A stretch of DNA of 64,000 nt. It comes from Vibrio plantisponsor. Lineage in GTDB: Bacteria; Pseudomonadota; Gammaproteobacteria; Enterobacterales; Vibrionaceae. The stretch spans positions 310,001 through 374,000 of the forward strand of contig NZ_JABEQC010000001.1 in the NCBI RefSeq assembly GCF_013041605.1. The letters are read 5' to 3'. The translations under genes were made by a program, and so were the position numbers. Positions 53,703-62,547 of the stretch are shown here, in pieces (the first letter of the stretch is position 1; every line of letters starts with the position of its first letter). The notes under the pieces are model-generated. The model did not search any database, was not told the DNA's origin, and saw nothing but the letters and a program-made list of their open reading frames with translations.

Positions 53703-54932
53703 TTAGTCCTGCAACACATTGATAAATGAACATCCACTTTGAGGGGCTTTTGCACCAAAGAAATCTGTAACGCTGGCACCAACATCCGCAAGAGAGCTGC
53801 GCAAACCTAAATATCGCCCTTCGATTCCCTGCTTAACCAGCATCAACGGCACTTGCTCACGCGTATGTCGGCTATGACCAATAAATGGATCATTGCCATG
53901 ATCCGCCATAACAATAAGCATATCTTCTGCGTTCATCATTTCGAGCACTTGATTGATCCCTCGGTCTGCACGTTCCAACACTTTCCAATACTGGCGCGGA
54001 TCCTGTTGATGACCTGACAAATCTGTTTCCTGAACATTCAGGCAAAAGAAGCCATCATCAAAACGACTAAGATCAGCAACTAACAGAGAAAACAAGCTAT
54101 CGGTATCAACGACTGAGCAGTAAGAAGTCCCCTCAGGGTTCTGCACTATATCTGCGACTTTTCCATACAACCAAGTATCAACATTTTGCTGCTTGAGCAA
54201 ATGAGGCACCTGAGTAAACCGATCGACGCCATAACCGAGATGGACCACTTCAAACCCATGCTCATAGACCCCAGTATCTGGCGTGTTAGTCCCGATAAAT
54301 GCCGGAGTTCCACTTGGGTCATTACGCGTTTCTATCGCATTGGTTATCTGCTCAAAATTGCCTACATGTCCACCGAAGACAATATTGCGCCCTGCATGAT
54401 TGGCACCCCGAACAACTTCCGCGATCTGTTTTACTCGCTCAAAGCTTATCTGATCGAAGTTGGCGCAGAGGTTATACACCTGCCCTAAATCCGCTTCTAA
54501 ATTATCACCAATGAAAACGGCATCTTCGACCACCAGCGCGGCGAGTTCATCGCGCCACACTCTTTGATGTTTGATACCCGCGGTTGAAAGCGCATCTTCA
54601 ATCTGAGCGATGACCTGCTGAAACGGTGCTTCAAGCGGCTTTTGCGGCAGCGTCCCCATGATCTCCTGATGGCCCATAAAGGTATCGCCACCAAAATGGG
54701 CCAATTGAGCCATACCATAGTTAGCCGCTGAGCTTTGGGCCATAATGCTATTGGTTCCGGGAACCAAATTAATTAGCCCAAGCTCTTCTAGCGTAGGTAA
54801 ACGTTTCAAGGGGAAATGATTCAATAGCTTGGCGGCTGTGTTTGCGCCGCAATCAAACGGCCTGACCATAGCCACATCAGGCATTTCTCCCACGCCAAAG
54901 CCATCAAGCACAACAACGATAAATCTAGCCAT
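53703..54932 (-). CDS. yhfW: YhfW, phosphopentomutase-like metalloenzyme
   Basis: A 409-residue member of the alkaline phosphatase/phosphopentomutase superfamily. Metal-site text includes VVVLDGFGVGEMPD at the N-terminus and MADHGNDPFIGHSRHTREQVPLML near the end; DTFMGHQEIMG supplies the conserved middle motif. E. coli YhfW has the same length class and sits in the yhf operon; its substrate is unknown. The frame is open to 54944, but ATG 54932 follows GAGGTGG and overlaps yhfX by 8 bp. Last gene of the yhf group. Confidence 0.87.
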   Translation of the reverse strand: MARFIVVVLDGFGVGEMPDVAMVRPFDCGANTAAKLLNHFPLKRLPTLEELGLINLVPGTNSIMAQSSAANYGMAQLAHFGGDTFMGHQEIMGTLPQKPLEAPFQQVIAQIEDALSTAGIKHQRVWRDELAALVVEDAVFIGDNLEADLGQVYNLCANFDQISFERVKQIAEVVRGANHAGRNIVFGGHVGNFEQITNAIETRNDPSGTPAFIGTNTPDTGVYEHGFEVVHLGYGVDRFTQVPHLLKQQNVDTWLYGKVADIVQNPEGTSYCSVVDTDSLFSLLVADLSRFDDGFFCLNVQETDLSGHQQDPRQYWKVLERADRGINQVLEMMNAEDMLIVMADHGNDPFIGHSRHTREQVPLMLVKQGIEGRYLGLRSSLADVGASVTDFFGAKAPQSGCSFINVLQD

Positions 54933-56094
54933 GTGCCACCTCATTGCCTAGTGAATCCCAAACGCCAATCACTCTAGGCTGGCCACTATGTATTCCAGCA
55001 ACAATAACAATATCGCTTCTGGTAACAAAAACCTGAGTTCGAAACGCCATGACCACAGCGGAGCCAACAGGCGCAGTACCTGATAAACGCAAATGGTAGT
55101 CAATACTGGCTTGATTATCATTATGCACTTTGCACTGAACGGCGGGAGATCCCACCTGCGGCCAAATCAAGGCGTTTTCCATATGACCACGTCGATAATA
55201 ACCACCGCCAAAGCAATAACTCTTCCCTTGATGATGATGCGACACTTCACTCAAGTACAACATCGCAATTGTTTCTGGCTGAGGTTGCTCAAATTGATGC
55301 AGTGGCGTTGTTCCGGTTAGCGCATGACCAGGTTCACCATGAGTTGCTCCTAACTGAGAAAGCGTTGGCATTGAGGAGCAGCAAGTCATTGAGGGCAAAT
55401 TAAGTTGCTCTACCTCAATCCCCAAATCTCTGCACTGTTGAGCCGCAATAGCGGCGGTATGTGCATTGGCTGTTGACATCACTTGTGCTTTATCGGCTAA
55501 CAAGCAAGGGAAATGCGTTATGCCCGCAATGCGAATACCTGGTAATTCCTTCATTTGGGCAATGACAGACGGTAACTCTGCCAAAGGAAATCCGGTTTCC
55601 TGATTGGTGTAGAACACATCTTCCGCATCATAGAACTTCAATAGCACTTTCTGTACGCGGTTAGCGTTGATTGCGGCTTGTGATAATGCGATGGCTTTTT
55701 CCATCGTTACCACAGTCACCACGTCTGGCTGAACATCGCGCATTAGTTGCGCCAGCATTGCTTGAGGTGGCTGAACCAGATGACCAACATTGGCTATCTT
55801 GATGCCGTGACGAGAAAACAATCTTGCTTCTTTGTAATCCACGCAAACAATGCCTTGATAACCCAAGTCCTCAACCAATAGACGGGCAAGGAATGGGTTG
55901 CGACCAAATTGCTTGGTCATGGCATAAAGCGTGATTCCGTGTTTATCTGCTTCTGCTTTAATCTTTTTGGCATTATCGACAAAGGTATCTAAGTCTATGA
56001 TGTAGCTATCCGGTAGAACTTTTCCCTCTGCGTGTAAACACAATGCAGCATCAATCAAAGCAGGATTATGCTTTTGTAACGCGTTAACAAACAT
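54925..56094 (-). CDS. yhfX: YhfX, PLP-dependent alanine racemase-like protein
   Basis: A 389-residue fold-type III PLP protein. DNAKKIKAEADKHGITLYAMTKQFGRNP includes the likely PLP Lys in AMTKQ, and glycine-rich phosphate-binding text follows later (HGEPGHALTGTTPLH). E. coli YhfX is annotated as an amino-acid racemase-like protein of similar length; activity is not known. It follows yhfT after 69 bp and overlaps yhfW, suggesting co-translation. Confidence 0.87.
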   Translation of the reverse strand: MFVNALQKHNPALIDAALCLHAEGKVLPDSYIIDLDTFVDNAKKIKAEADKHGITLYAMTKQFGRNPFLARLLVEDLGYQGIVCVDYKEARLFSRHGIKIANVGHLVQPPQAMLAQLMRDVQPDVVTVVTMEKAIALSQAAINANRVQKVLLKFYDAEDVFYTNQETGFPLAELPSVIAQMKELPGIRIAGITHFPCLLADKAQVMSTANAHTAAIAAQQCRDLGIEVEQLNLPSMTCCSSMPTLSQLGATHGEPGHALTGTTPLHQFEQPQPETIAMLYLSEVSHHHQGKSYCFGGGYYRRGHMENALIWPQVGSPAVQCKVHNDNQASIDYHLRLSGTAPVGSAVVMAFRTQVFVTRSDIVIVAGIHSGQPRVIGVWDSLGNEVAHG

Positions 56095-56115
56095 AACGAT
56101 ATTCCGACTGAAAAG

Positions 56116-56154
56116 AGTGTCAGCCCAAATTGAAAGGGGGATTAGACTGACACT
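56116..56154. repeat. Inverted repeat between yhfT and yhfX
   Basis: AGTGTCAG and CTGACACT are separated by 23 bp, in the 69-bp gap just upstream of yhfX. It could form a weak mRNA hairpin; no T run follows. Confidence 0.35.
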
Positions 56155-56163
56155 GGAAAATAA

Positions 56164-57465
56164 CTAGACGGCAAACAGTCCGACTACATACAGCAGGTTG
56201 AGAATAATACCGGTCAAAATCGCTGCCACTGCTGGAGCCGCAATCTTAAGAACAGGACGTCCCATCACTTCGTTTAAGAAGTAGAGCATGGCGAAAATGG
56301 TCAAACCGGTTGTGGAGCCCATCTTCATCACCGCGAGTACACCACCGATCAACAGCGCAAACTCCATCAGCGTATTCATTGAGTTACGGATATTGTCTGA
56401 CGCATTGCGAATTGATGGGAACTGCTCCAACACTCGCCCAACACTACGAAGCAAGAACACTTCAAGGCAGATCGTTACCGCACCTAAAGCAGCTGCAACC
56501 GCAATGTTAGGAGACAAGTAGCCCACAACAAACACAAAGGTCATTCCTACTACGCCATAAACCCCCGTCGCTAGCGCAGTCGTAGCAATCAATGGAATAA
56601 AACCAAGCCCGCGCATAAATTCAGACAATGCGACCTGCTGGAGTGCAGCATCTTGTTCCACCGGATCGGTAATCTTGTACGCTTCTGCAAGTGAGTAGAT
56701 AGACACTTCTGAGCCTGCAAATATGCCAGCGTTTGAAACCGCCGCAATAAGTGCACCAGTGAATGCTAAGTAAGGCAGATGCTTAACAATACGTTTTGTA
56801 CGCTCATCAAAGATACTGTGCATACCAGACATATCCGGAGGACTAATGCCATTGCTTCTGTCACTCAAATCTTTACGTATCGCAATTAGAATCAGCATCA
56901 CCATGCCAACAAAAATCTGAATAGATTCTGGGTAGATGCCGGTGTACTTCATCACTAATAGGCGAGAAAGAAGAACCACCGCCGCCGCCACTGCGCCTGC
57001 TTTCCAACCGAACTGATACAAAATAGCCAGCAAAGGGAACAGGGCGAAAGCCGACATAACAGGTGTACCCAGTTCACCTAAAGCACCTAGTGCATCAATC
57101 GGTAGCCCTGTCAGAACCGTATTCACCGCAGTTAATGAGGTAACAACAAGAATTCCCCATACAGCGCCACCAACAGCAGCAAGGATGCGGCTACCAACCA
57201 TGACACCAATAATGTCCGTCGGTAAAAACAGTAACCAAGGGTTCAGTAGACCAGTAGAAAGAGTAAAAGAGATGCCGACTGAAGCCACAAAGCCGATCGA
57301 TAAACCAAATGCCACCGATCCCGCGTCCCGACGAGTCATATTACCTTCGAACAACTGAGGTAATATCGGGCGGATTCCGTCGTGGAAAACTGCCGCACTC
57401 ATGTTCGCAATCAGTGCTGTCGTAGCACACAGCAGTGCAACGAGTCCTAAATTCATGATATCCAT
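56164..57465 (-). CDS. yhfT: YhfT, polytopic membrane protein
   Basis: A 433-residue inner-membrane protein with about eleven hydrophobic segments; E. coli YhfT is almost the same length. Text such as FHDGIRPILPQLFEGNMTRRDAGSVAFGLSIGFVASVGISF and its cluster position support the call. It is presumably the transporter for the substrate of the neighbouring enzymes. It starts 9 bp after the yhfU stop. Confidence 0.87.
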   Translation of the reverse strand: MDIMNLGLVALLCATTALIANMSAAVFHDGIRPILPQLFEGNMTRRDAGSVAFGLSIGFVASVGISFTLSTGLLNPWLLFLPTDIIGVMVGSRILAAVGGAVWGILVVTSLTAVNTVLTGLPIDALGALGELGTPVMSAFALFPLLAILYQFGWKAGAVAAAVVLLSRLLVMKYTGIYPESIQIFVGMVMLILIAIRKDLSDRSNGISPPDMSGMHSIFDERTKRIVKHLPYLAFTGALIAAVSNAGIFAGSEVSIYSLAEAYKITDPVEQDAALQQVALSEFMRGLGFIPLIATTALATGVYGVVGMTFVFVVGYLSPNIAVAAALGAVTICLEVFLLRSVGRVLEQFPSIRNASDNIRNSMNTLMEFALLIGGVLAVMKMGSTTGLTIFAMLYFLNEVMGRPVLKIAAPAVAAILTGIILNLLYVVGLFAV

Positions 57466-57474
57466 GTCTGTTCC

Positions 57475-57834
57475 TTACGCATTGAGCAATGACTGAGTCA
57501 ACATTGGGATGGCATGTTCGACATGCTCAACGGAAAGGCCGAAAGCAACTCGCCCTTCTTCAATAAAACGGGTCACTTCCACTTGTTTTGCCTGAATAGA
57601 TGGTTTGGCAATGGTGCAGCTTTTGTCATAGCCAATAATTGCTATCGCGATCGACAGTGCAGCACCCGCACCGGTATTACAGCAACCAATGTAGTAATCC
57701 AGTTGCCCAGCTTTAACCTTCATCGCCGCATCCATGTCATTGAGGATATGAAGTTCAAATTGTCCGGGAGCAACTTGCTCTATTTGTTGCTTTATTTGTT
57801 CACGTTGAAGTCCTGCTATTCCGATTCTTTTCAT
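57475..57834 (-). CDS. yhfU: YhfU, small conserved protein
   Basis: A 119-residue protein matching YhfU in size and position. GLQREQIKQQIEQ and YYIGCCNTGAGAALSIAIAIIGYDKSCTIAKPS are its clearest stretches; the Gly/Cys-rich segment could bind a ligand or phosphate. Molecular role unknown. It lies between php and yhfT with gaps of about 9 bp. Confidence 0.83.
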   Translation of the reverse strand: MKRIGIAGLQREQIKQQIEQVAPGQFELHILNDMDAAMKVKAGQLDYYIGCCNTGAGAALSIAIAIIGYDKSCTIAKPSIQAKQVEVTRFIEEGRVAFGLSVEHVEHAIPMLTQSLLNA

Positions 57835-57842
57835 AATCGTGC

Positions 57843-58721
57843 CTATTTGAATAATTGGTATGGGTTTTGTTTCATCATGATGTCTATTTCATTCTCATTA
57901 ATGCCAGCGACACGAAGCCTTGGTAAAAAATCAGTAATCAAGTAACTGAAGCCAAGGCCACCATTGGCTTTTAAGTGAGAGCGGCGAGTAATGTCCATCG
58001 AGAGCATCACTCGCTCTAGGAGGCCACGCTTTGATAATTCCACCAGCATGGCTATCCGTTGTTCATCGGGGAAGTAACTGTTCTTGCCTATGGTGTCGAA
58101 CTGTACATAACAGCCCTGGTCAATCATCCATAAGATCTCAGTTAAGTTACTTTTCAAGTCACAATGCCCGATCGTGACTCGTTCTAAATTGACTTGGTGT
58201 TTAAGGAAGAAAGTGACTTGCTCACGCCCCATGGTACTCATCGACTGATGGGTTGATATCGGTCTTCCCGTTTCTTTATGAGCGATCACAGCAGCTTCAA
58301 ACACTTTCTGTTCAAGGGGAGTAAAGGTGTTTTCACTACTACCCACTTCACCAATTACACTGGCTTTGAGCTGACTTTCCCCTAGCCCAACTTCCAGTTC
58401 TGCAATCATTCGATTGGCTAACTGCTGAGCCGTTTCATTCTCAACTTCTGGAGGGAAAAAGCCTTCTATGTAGTAACCTGTTGAAAGTAAGACATTAACG
58501 CCGCTTTCCTTGATTAAATCTTCAATAAATTGAGGATTTCTTCCCATAAAAGAGTTGGTTACTTCAATAATGTTAGAGACGCCCAACTGTTTCAGTTCAC
58601 GCATTTCATCAGCAATTTTTTCATAGTGATCGAGGCGACAATCCAATTCCTGTTTCACCGCAGAAAGATCAATATGAAGATGTTCATGGCAATAGGTGTA
58701 ACCCGTAGGATCGATCAACAT
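57843..58721 (-). CDS. php: Php (YhfV), phosphotriesterase homology protein
   Basis: A 292-residue amidohydrolase-superfamily protein, the same length as E. coli Php. Metal ligands can be read: CHEHLHIDLS (HxH), Glu in VIGEVGSSE taking the place of the carboxylated Lys of true phosphotriesterases, His in STHQSMS, His in IGHCDLKS and Asp in LSMDITR. It is probably a hydrolase of a small phosphorylated or lactone-like metabolite; the natural substrate is unknown. It overlaps yhfY by 7 bp. Confidence 0.9.
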   Translation of the reverse strand: MLIDPTGYTYCHEHLHIDLSAVKQELDCRLDHYEKIADEMRELKQLGVSNIIEVTNSFMGRNPQFIEDLIKESGVNVLLSTGYYIEGFFPPEVENETAQQLANRMIAELEVGLGESQLKASVIGEVGSSENTFTPLEQKVFEAAVIAHKETGRPISTHQSMSTMGREQVTFFLKHQVNLERVTIGHCDLKSNLTEILWMIDQGCYVQFDTIGKNSYFPDEQRIAMLVELSKRGLLERVMLSMDITRRSHLKANGGLGFSYLITDFLPRLRVAGINENEIDIMMKQNPYQLFK

Positions 58722-59092
58722 AACTGTGCCTCATCTGGAGCAGCATAACTCAGCGCAAACAAGTTACTGATCAGAAAACGGGTTTCCGCCTGATTCGCTT
58801 CATCAATGCCATACAATTCCAATAGTTGAGAATTGAGTTCCAGCAACTCACTGAACTGCTCGTCTTGCTCAATATCCAGCCAAACTTCATCATCAAGACA
58901 TTCCTCAACTTGTTCACCATTGAGCACTCTGTCCGCAGCCCTTGCCATATGAGTCACTAACATCTGGTATTGCTGATTGCCTTCATCAACACCAAAACGA
59001 GCCTCTAGCAACGGCAGAGCTTTAAGCGTGGCTTGATAACTCCTTTCGCTGATCACATTGCTCTGTTTTAGCAGTAATAATCTCTGTTCCAT
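58715..59092 (-). CDS. yhfY: YhfY-like PRD-domain protein
   Basis: A 125-residue protein. The stretch YQMLVTHMARAADRVLNGEQVE resembles the conserved His-containing part of a PRD (phosphotransferase regulation) domain, and the rest is acidic and helical. Size and place between yhfZ and php match YhfY of E. coli. It may act with YhfZ in regulating the cluster; that is inference. Confidence 0.72.
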   Translation of the reverse strand: MEQRLLLLKQSNVISERSYQATLKALPLLEARFGVDEGNQQYQMLVTHMARAADRVLNGEQVEECLDDEVWLDIEQDEQFSELLELNSQLLELYGIDEANQAETRFLISNLFALSYAAPDEAQLC

Positions 59093-59118
59093 AGGGATAC
59101 CACCTAAGGCCTATAAAC

Positions 59119-60009
59119 CTAATAATTGGGATAAATGTCTCCATCTATCACGGCTTGTTGATGCTGTCGAAGAGCCTGTATATTTAGTAACTTACGCAAC
59201 AATATCCGGATATGCGGGCTATCGTTATTCACCAGCATTACAGCTTCAGACGCATGCTGACACTCTTCAAACTGATCCAGCGATTTCTCTTCCAGCTTAA
59301 GTTGCACCATGTCAGTTGCTTCAGGCAACCACACCACTGCATCAATTGTTTTGTTTTTCAGAAGGTTAATACCTTCACTGTATCGAATTTCAACTAACTC
59401 AATATCTTTTCCCGCAAATGCCAGTTCTGTAAGCACTTTTTGGTCTGGAGAATCAAAGTCGACGCCTACTCTTCGGATTTGTTCATACTCCCCCTGACGG
59501 AAAATCAGTCGGTGAGGGTTTGAGTAAGAATTAGGCCCCAAATCTAATGCGGTAACTAACCCGTCAGCGTACTCATTCGCCGCTAAACGAGACATAATCG
59601 CAATATCGTATTTCCCCGATTTCAAGCACTCCGCACGAACATTCGCTCCGCGCATATGAGCAAAAAACACTGGTAGTGTATTCATTTGCGCCTTAATACC
59701 ACTCGCGAGCCCTTCGTAATGCTTGGTATACGGAAGTGGCATTGCGCACACCATGTGAACAATACCTGCAAGCTGAACAAGTTTTGATTCATTCAGCGAC
59801 TCGATAATCGTTCCATTACGCCCCTGGCGACGAAGGTGCACCGCTTCATGCTCTTCAATCGTGGTCAGTGCCTTTTGAATAAATCCAATGGAAACGCCAT
59901 ACTCTGTGGATAAAGCATCGATGGTTTTTACCCTATCGCCGACGCGTGTTGACAATAAATACTTGGCAACATTAATTACGGCAGAACCTTCTCGGCTGAT
60001 GTATTGCAT
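59119..60009 (-). CDS. yhfZ: YhfZ, GntR-like transcriptional regulator
   Basis: A 296-residue protein with an N-terminal winged helix (VINVAKYLLSTRVGDRVKTIDALSTEYGVSIGFIQKALTTIEEHEAVHLRRQGRNGT) and a C-terminal substrate-binding-like domain (MPLPYTKHYEGLASGIKAQM, VRAECLKSGKYDIAIMSRLAANEYA). It is the first gene of the yhf cluster. Start ATG 60009 is preferred; GTG 60015 lies inside the palindrome upstream. A perfect 40-bp inverted repeat directly precedes the start, so autoregulation is very likely. Confidence 0.87.
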   Translation of the reverse strand: MQYISREGSAVINVAKYLLSTRVGDRVKTIDALSTEYGVSIGFIQKALTTIEEHEAVHLRRQGRNGTIIESLNESKLVQLAGIVHMVCAMPLPYTKHYEGLASGIKAQMNTLPVFFAHMRGANVRAECLKSGKYDIAIMSRLAANEYADGLVTALDLGPNSYSNPHRLIFRQGEYEQIRRVGVDFDSPDQKVLTELAFAGKDIELVEIRYSEGINLLKNKTIDAVVWLPEATDMVQLKLEEKSLDQFEECQHASEAVMLVNNDSPHIRILLRKLLNIQALRQHQQAVIDGDIYPNY

Positions 60010-60011
60010 AG

Positions 60012-60051
60012 TCACTAATATATCTTCAATATTTTGAAGATATATTAGTGA
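60012..60051. promoter_or_regulatory. 40-bp perfect inverted repeat at the yhfZ start
   Basis: Arms TCACTAATATATCTTCAA and TTGAAGATATATTAGTGA (18 bp each) are separated by TATT. It ends 3 bp before the yhfZ ATG. It could be an operator for YhfZ, or an mRNA hairpin that hides the ribosome binding site. Confidence 0.75.
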
Positions 60052-60207
60052 GCAATTTTCAATTTAGATATAACAAGAAGATAAAAGTGTGAATTAGGTC
60101 AGTAAAAACTTGTTTATTAAACAACCACCACTAACGTATAAAAAACCTAAAACATTTAATTTCATATAGTTATCTAAAGGATAAACTTAACCGCTAAGGA
60201 AAGAAGG

Positions 60208-60702
60208 ATGATCCAAACCGAACGTTTAGAGCTAAGAAAGTTTCACCCTCAAGACCGTGAGTTGATGTTGCCACTGCTGCAAGATGCCGAATTTATGGCT
60301 TTTTCTCCAAATGGTGCAATGACCGCAGAACAAGCAGAAATCCGCTTTCAACAGCTGGTGGACGCATTCCCAGAAAAAGGGGTTGGTAAGTTTTGTGTCA
60401 TTGAGCGTTCTAGCGGCGAGCTAATTGGTTATTGTGGAATTGAGAGTTTTACCTATCAAAACAAACAAGTCGTCGAGCACGGCTACCGACTCAAGACCTC
60501 AGCCAGAGGAAATGGCTATGCTACTGAGGCCAGTAAAGCGGTAATGTCATACGCAAAAGAAGCTGGCTATACAAGAATCTATGCGTTTACAGAATCGAGC
60601 CATTCGCAATCTCAACATATTCTCGGAAAACTAGGTTTCAAGCCATGCGGCTCTGGAGAATACCAAAACATGCCGGTGAAATACTTTATCAAAATGCTAT
60701 AA
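60208..60702 (+). CDS. GNAT-family N-acetyltransferase (RimJ/RimL-like)
   Basis: A 164-residue acetyltransferase. It opens with MIQTERLELRKFHPQDRELMLPLL, typical of RimJ/RimL-like members. The acetyl-CoA pyrophosphate loop is SARGNGYATEASKAVMSYA, and the later SHSQSQHILGKLGFKPCG is the conserved motif B region. Acceptor unknown: protein N-terminus or a small amine. It is divergent from yhfZ and convergent with cyoE across the second copy of the 33-bp terminator. Confidence 0.9.
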   Translation: MIQTERLELRKFHPQDRELMLPLLQDAEFMAFSPNGAMTAEQAEIRFQQLVDAFPEKGVGKFCVIERSSGELIGYCGIESFTYQNKQVVEHGYRLKTSARGNGYATEASKAVMSYAKEAGYTRIYAFTESSHSQSQHILGKLGFKPCGSGEYQNMPVKYFIKML

Positions 60703-60707
60703 CCAAA

Positions 60708-60740
60708 AGAAAAGGCACCTTAAAAGGTGCCTTTGAGCTT
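60708..60740. terminator. Bidirectional terminator; 33-bp repeat, copy 2
   Basis: Identical over 33 bp to 53628-53660. It lies between the convergent acetyltransferase and cyoE genes. Confidence 0.85.
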
Positions 60741-60766
60741 GTGACGGGTTTTCTAAATAGAAAAAC

Positions 60767-61633
60767 TTAAATTGAGAGTGGAATAAGCTCTATTCCGAGC
60801 ACGGTACTGATGCCCATGACAACCAGTAGCGATACTTTGAATACGGATTTTGACCATTCAACATAGTTTTCTTCAGTGACTTTCTTAAAGGTCACTTGTG
60901 TCCACATGAAACATACACCTGCAGCGACAACCAAGTATTCATAACCACCATTTCCAAGCAGGAACAGGGCTAACGCCACAAGGTTGAACGAAACCACATA
61001 CGCGATCATGTGTTTACGAGCCTTTTCGATACCAGACACGACAGGCAACACTGGGATTCCTGCATTTTTGTAGTCTTGCATGCGAAACATGGCAATCGCG
61101 TAGGAATGCGGCATCTGCCATAAACAGAACAATGCAAACAGCAAAACTGCTTCCAAGCTGATGTAGTTTGTCACCGCAAGGTAGCCGACCAATGGAGGGA
61201 CGGCCCCAGATACGCTGCCGACCAGAGTTCCATACACTGAGTTGCGTTTGTACCACATGGTGTAAAAGAATACGTAGAACACGTAACCCAATAGCACCAC
61301 CACAGCTGATAAAGGATTTGCCATGCTATAGAGCAAAGCTGTTCCCGCTAACAGCAGTACAATGGCAAAAACGAACGCATGATCAATGTTGATGTCACCC
61401 TGAGCCAGTAAACGTCCACGTGTTCTGTCCATTTTCAAATCAATATCGCGATCGAAAATATTGTTCACCACGCAACCTGATGCGATCACCATTGCCACAC
61501 CCGCTAAGGTGCACAACAGTAATAATCCATCCGCAGCTTCTGATTTAGCTGCGAGGAAATACCCCGCAGCAACAGAGATCAAATTGCCGATGATAATCCC
61601 CGGCTTAGTGATTGATAGGTAACCTCTGATCAT
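60767..61633 (-). CDS. cyoE: Heme O synthase (protoheme IX farnesyltransferase) CyoE
   Basis: A 288-residue UbiA-type prenyltransferase that makes heme O for cytochrome bo3. The polyprenyl-diphosphate/Mg site is NNIFDRDIDLKMDRTRGR, and the second acidic loop is MFRMQDYKNAGIPVLPVV. About eight or nine membrane helices. It is the last gene of the cyo operon, 6 bp after cyoD. Confidence 0.95.
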   Translation of the reverse strand: MIRGYLSITKPGIIIGNLISVAAGYFLAAKSEAADGLLLLCTLAGVAMVIASGCVVNNIFDRDIDLKMDRTRGRLLAQGDINIDHAFVFAIVLLLAGTALLYSMANPLSAVVVLLGYVFYVFFYTMWYKRNSVYGTLVGSVSGAVPPLVGYLAVTNYISLEAVLLFALFCLWQMPHSYAIAMFRMQDYKNAGIPVLPVVSGIEKARKHMIAYVVSFNLVALALFLLGNGGYEYLVVAAGVCFMWTQVTFKKVTEENYVEWSKSVFKVSLLVVMGISTVLGIELIPLSI

Positions 61634-61639
61634 TTCAAC

Positions 61640-61954
61640 CTACATCGACATGTTGACGTTAAGGTTCCACATGATCCAGATAGACCCGACAATCAGTATC
61701 AAAACAACCAATACGGTGAACATCAGTGAAACAAAGTTCCACTTACCTTCATCAGTCTTAATTTCCATGTGTAGGAAGTAGATGAAATGAACAATCACCT
61801 GAATCACCGCACACCCAAACAGGATTGCGTATGTGATGTCTTTTGGCAGACTTTGAGTCGCAACAAAGTAAAACGGAATAATGGTCAGTATCAGTGACGC
61901 AATAAAACCTTTTACGTAGTCGCTCTTCGCGCTATCTAAATGTTGGTTGCTCAT
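61640..61954 (-). CDS. cyoD: Cytochrome bo3 oxidase subunit IV CyoD
   Basis: A 104-residue three-TM protein (YVKGFIASLILTIIPFYFVA; YAILFGCAVIQVIVHFIYFLHM; a C-terminal helix). The frame is open to 61999, but ATG 61954 (MSNQHLDS) overlaps the cyoC stop by one base and gives the usual length. Subunit IV helps assemble the CuB site of the oxidase. Confidence 0.94.
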   Translation of the reverse strand: MSNQHLDSAKSDYVKGFIASLILTIIPFYFVATQSLPKDITYAILFGCAVIQVIVHFIYFLHMEIKTDEGKWNFVSLMFTVLVVLILIVGSIWIMWNLNVNMSM

Positions 61955-62547
61955 TACATAACCCCCACTAGGTAAACGATGGTAAATACACAGATCCAAA
62001 CGATATCGAGGAAGTGCCAGAACAAGCTCAAGCAGTTAAAGCGAGTTTCCATCATGTCGTTCAAGCCTTTGGTTGATAGCTGCCAGTAGCACACTGCCAA
62101 CCAGATCAAACCAAAGCTCACGTGTAGACCGTGTGTACCAACTAGCGTGAAGAACGCAGATAGGAACGCGCTGCGTTGAGGGCTTGCGCCTTCAGCGATC
62201 AAGTGGTGGAACTCGTACAGCTCCATCGCAATAAAGCCAGCACCGAGAACGAAAGTAATCGCTAACCAACGTTTAAGAGCCGCAATGTCTTTGCGCTTCA
62301 TCGCAATCATGCCGAAACCGAAGGTAATACTACTGAATAGCAGCATCATGGTTTCAACAAACACGAATGGCAGTTCAAATAGCTCTTTTGCGTCTGGTCC
62401 ACCGGCTGTAGCGTTTGCTAGTACTGCGTACGTTGCGAATAAGCTCGCAAACAGTACACAGTCGCTCATCAGGTAAATCCAGAAACCAAACAGTTTCAGA
62501 CCACCGGTATCGTGGTGATCATGTGCATCATGAGTATTAGCGTGCAT
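61954..62547 (-). CDS. cyoC: Cytochrome bo3 oxidase subunit III CyoC
   Basis: A 197-residue membrane protein with about five helices, close in length to E. coli Cyo[23 protein letters not shown] and [26 protein letters not shown] are typical subunit III sequence, and [24 protein letters not shown] ends it. The N-terminus is His-rich ([12 protein letters not shown]). It overlaps cyoB by 11 bp. Confidence 0.95.
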   Translation of the reverse strand: MHANTHDAHDHHDTGGLKLFGFWIYLMSDCVLFASLFATYAVLANATAGGPDAKELFELPFVFVETMMLLFSSITFGFGMIAMKRKDIAALKRWLAITFVLGAGFIAMELYEFHHLIAEGASPQRSAFLSAFFTLVGTHGLHVSFGLIWLAVCYWQLSTKGLNDMMETRFNCLSLFWHFLDIVWICVFTIVYLVGVM

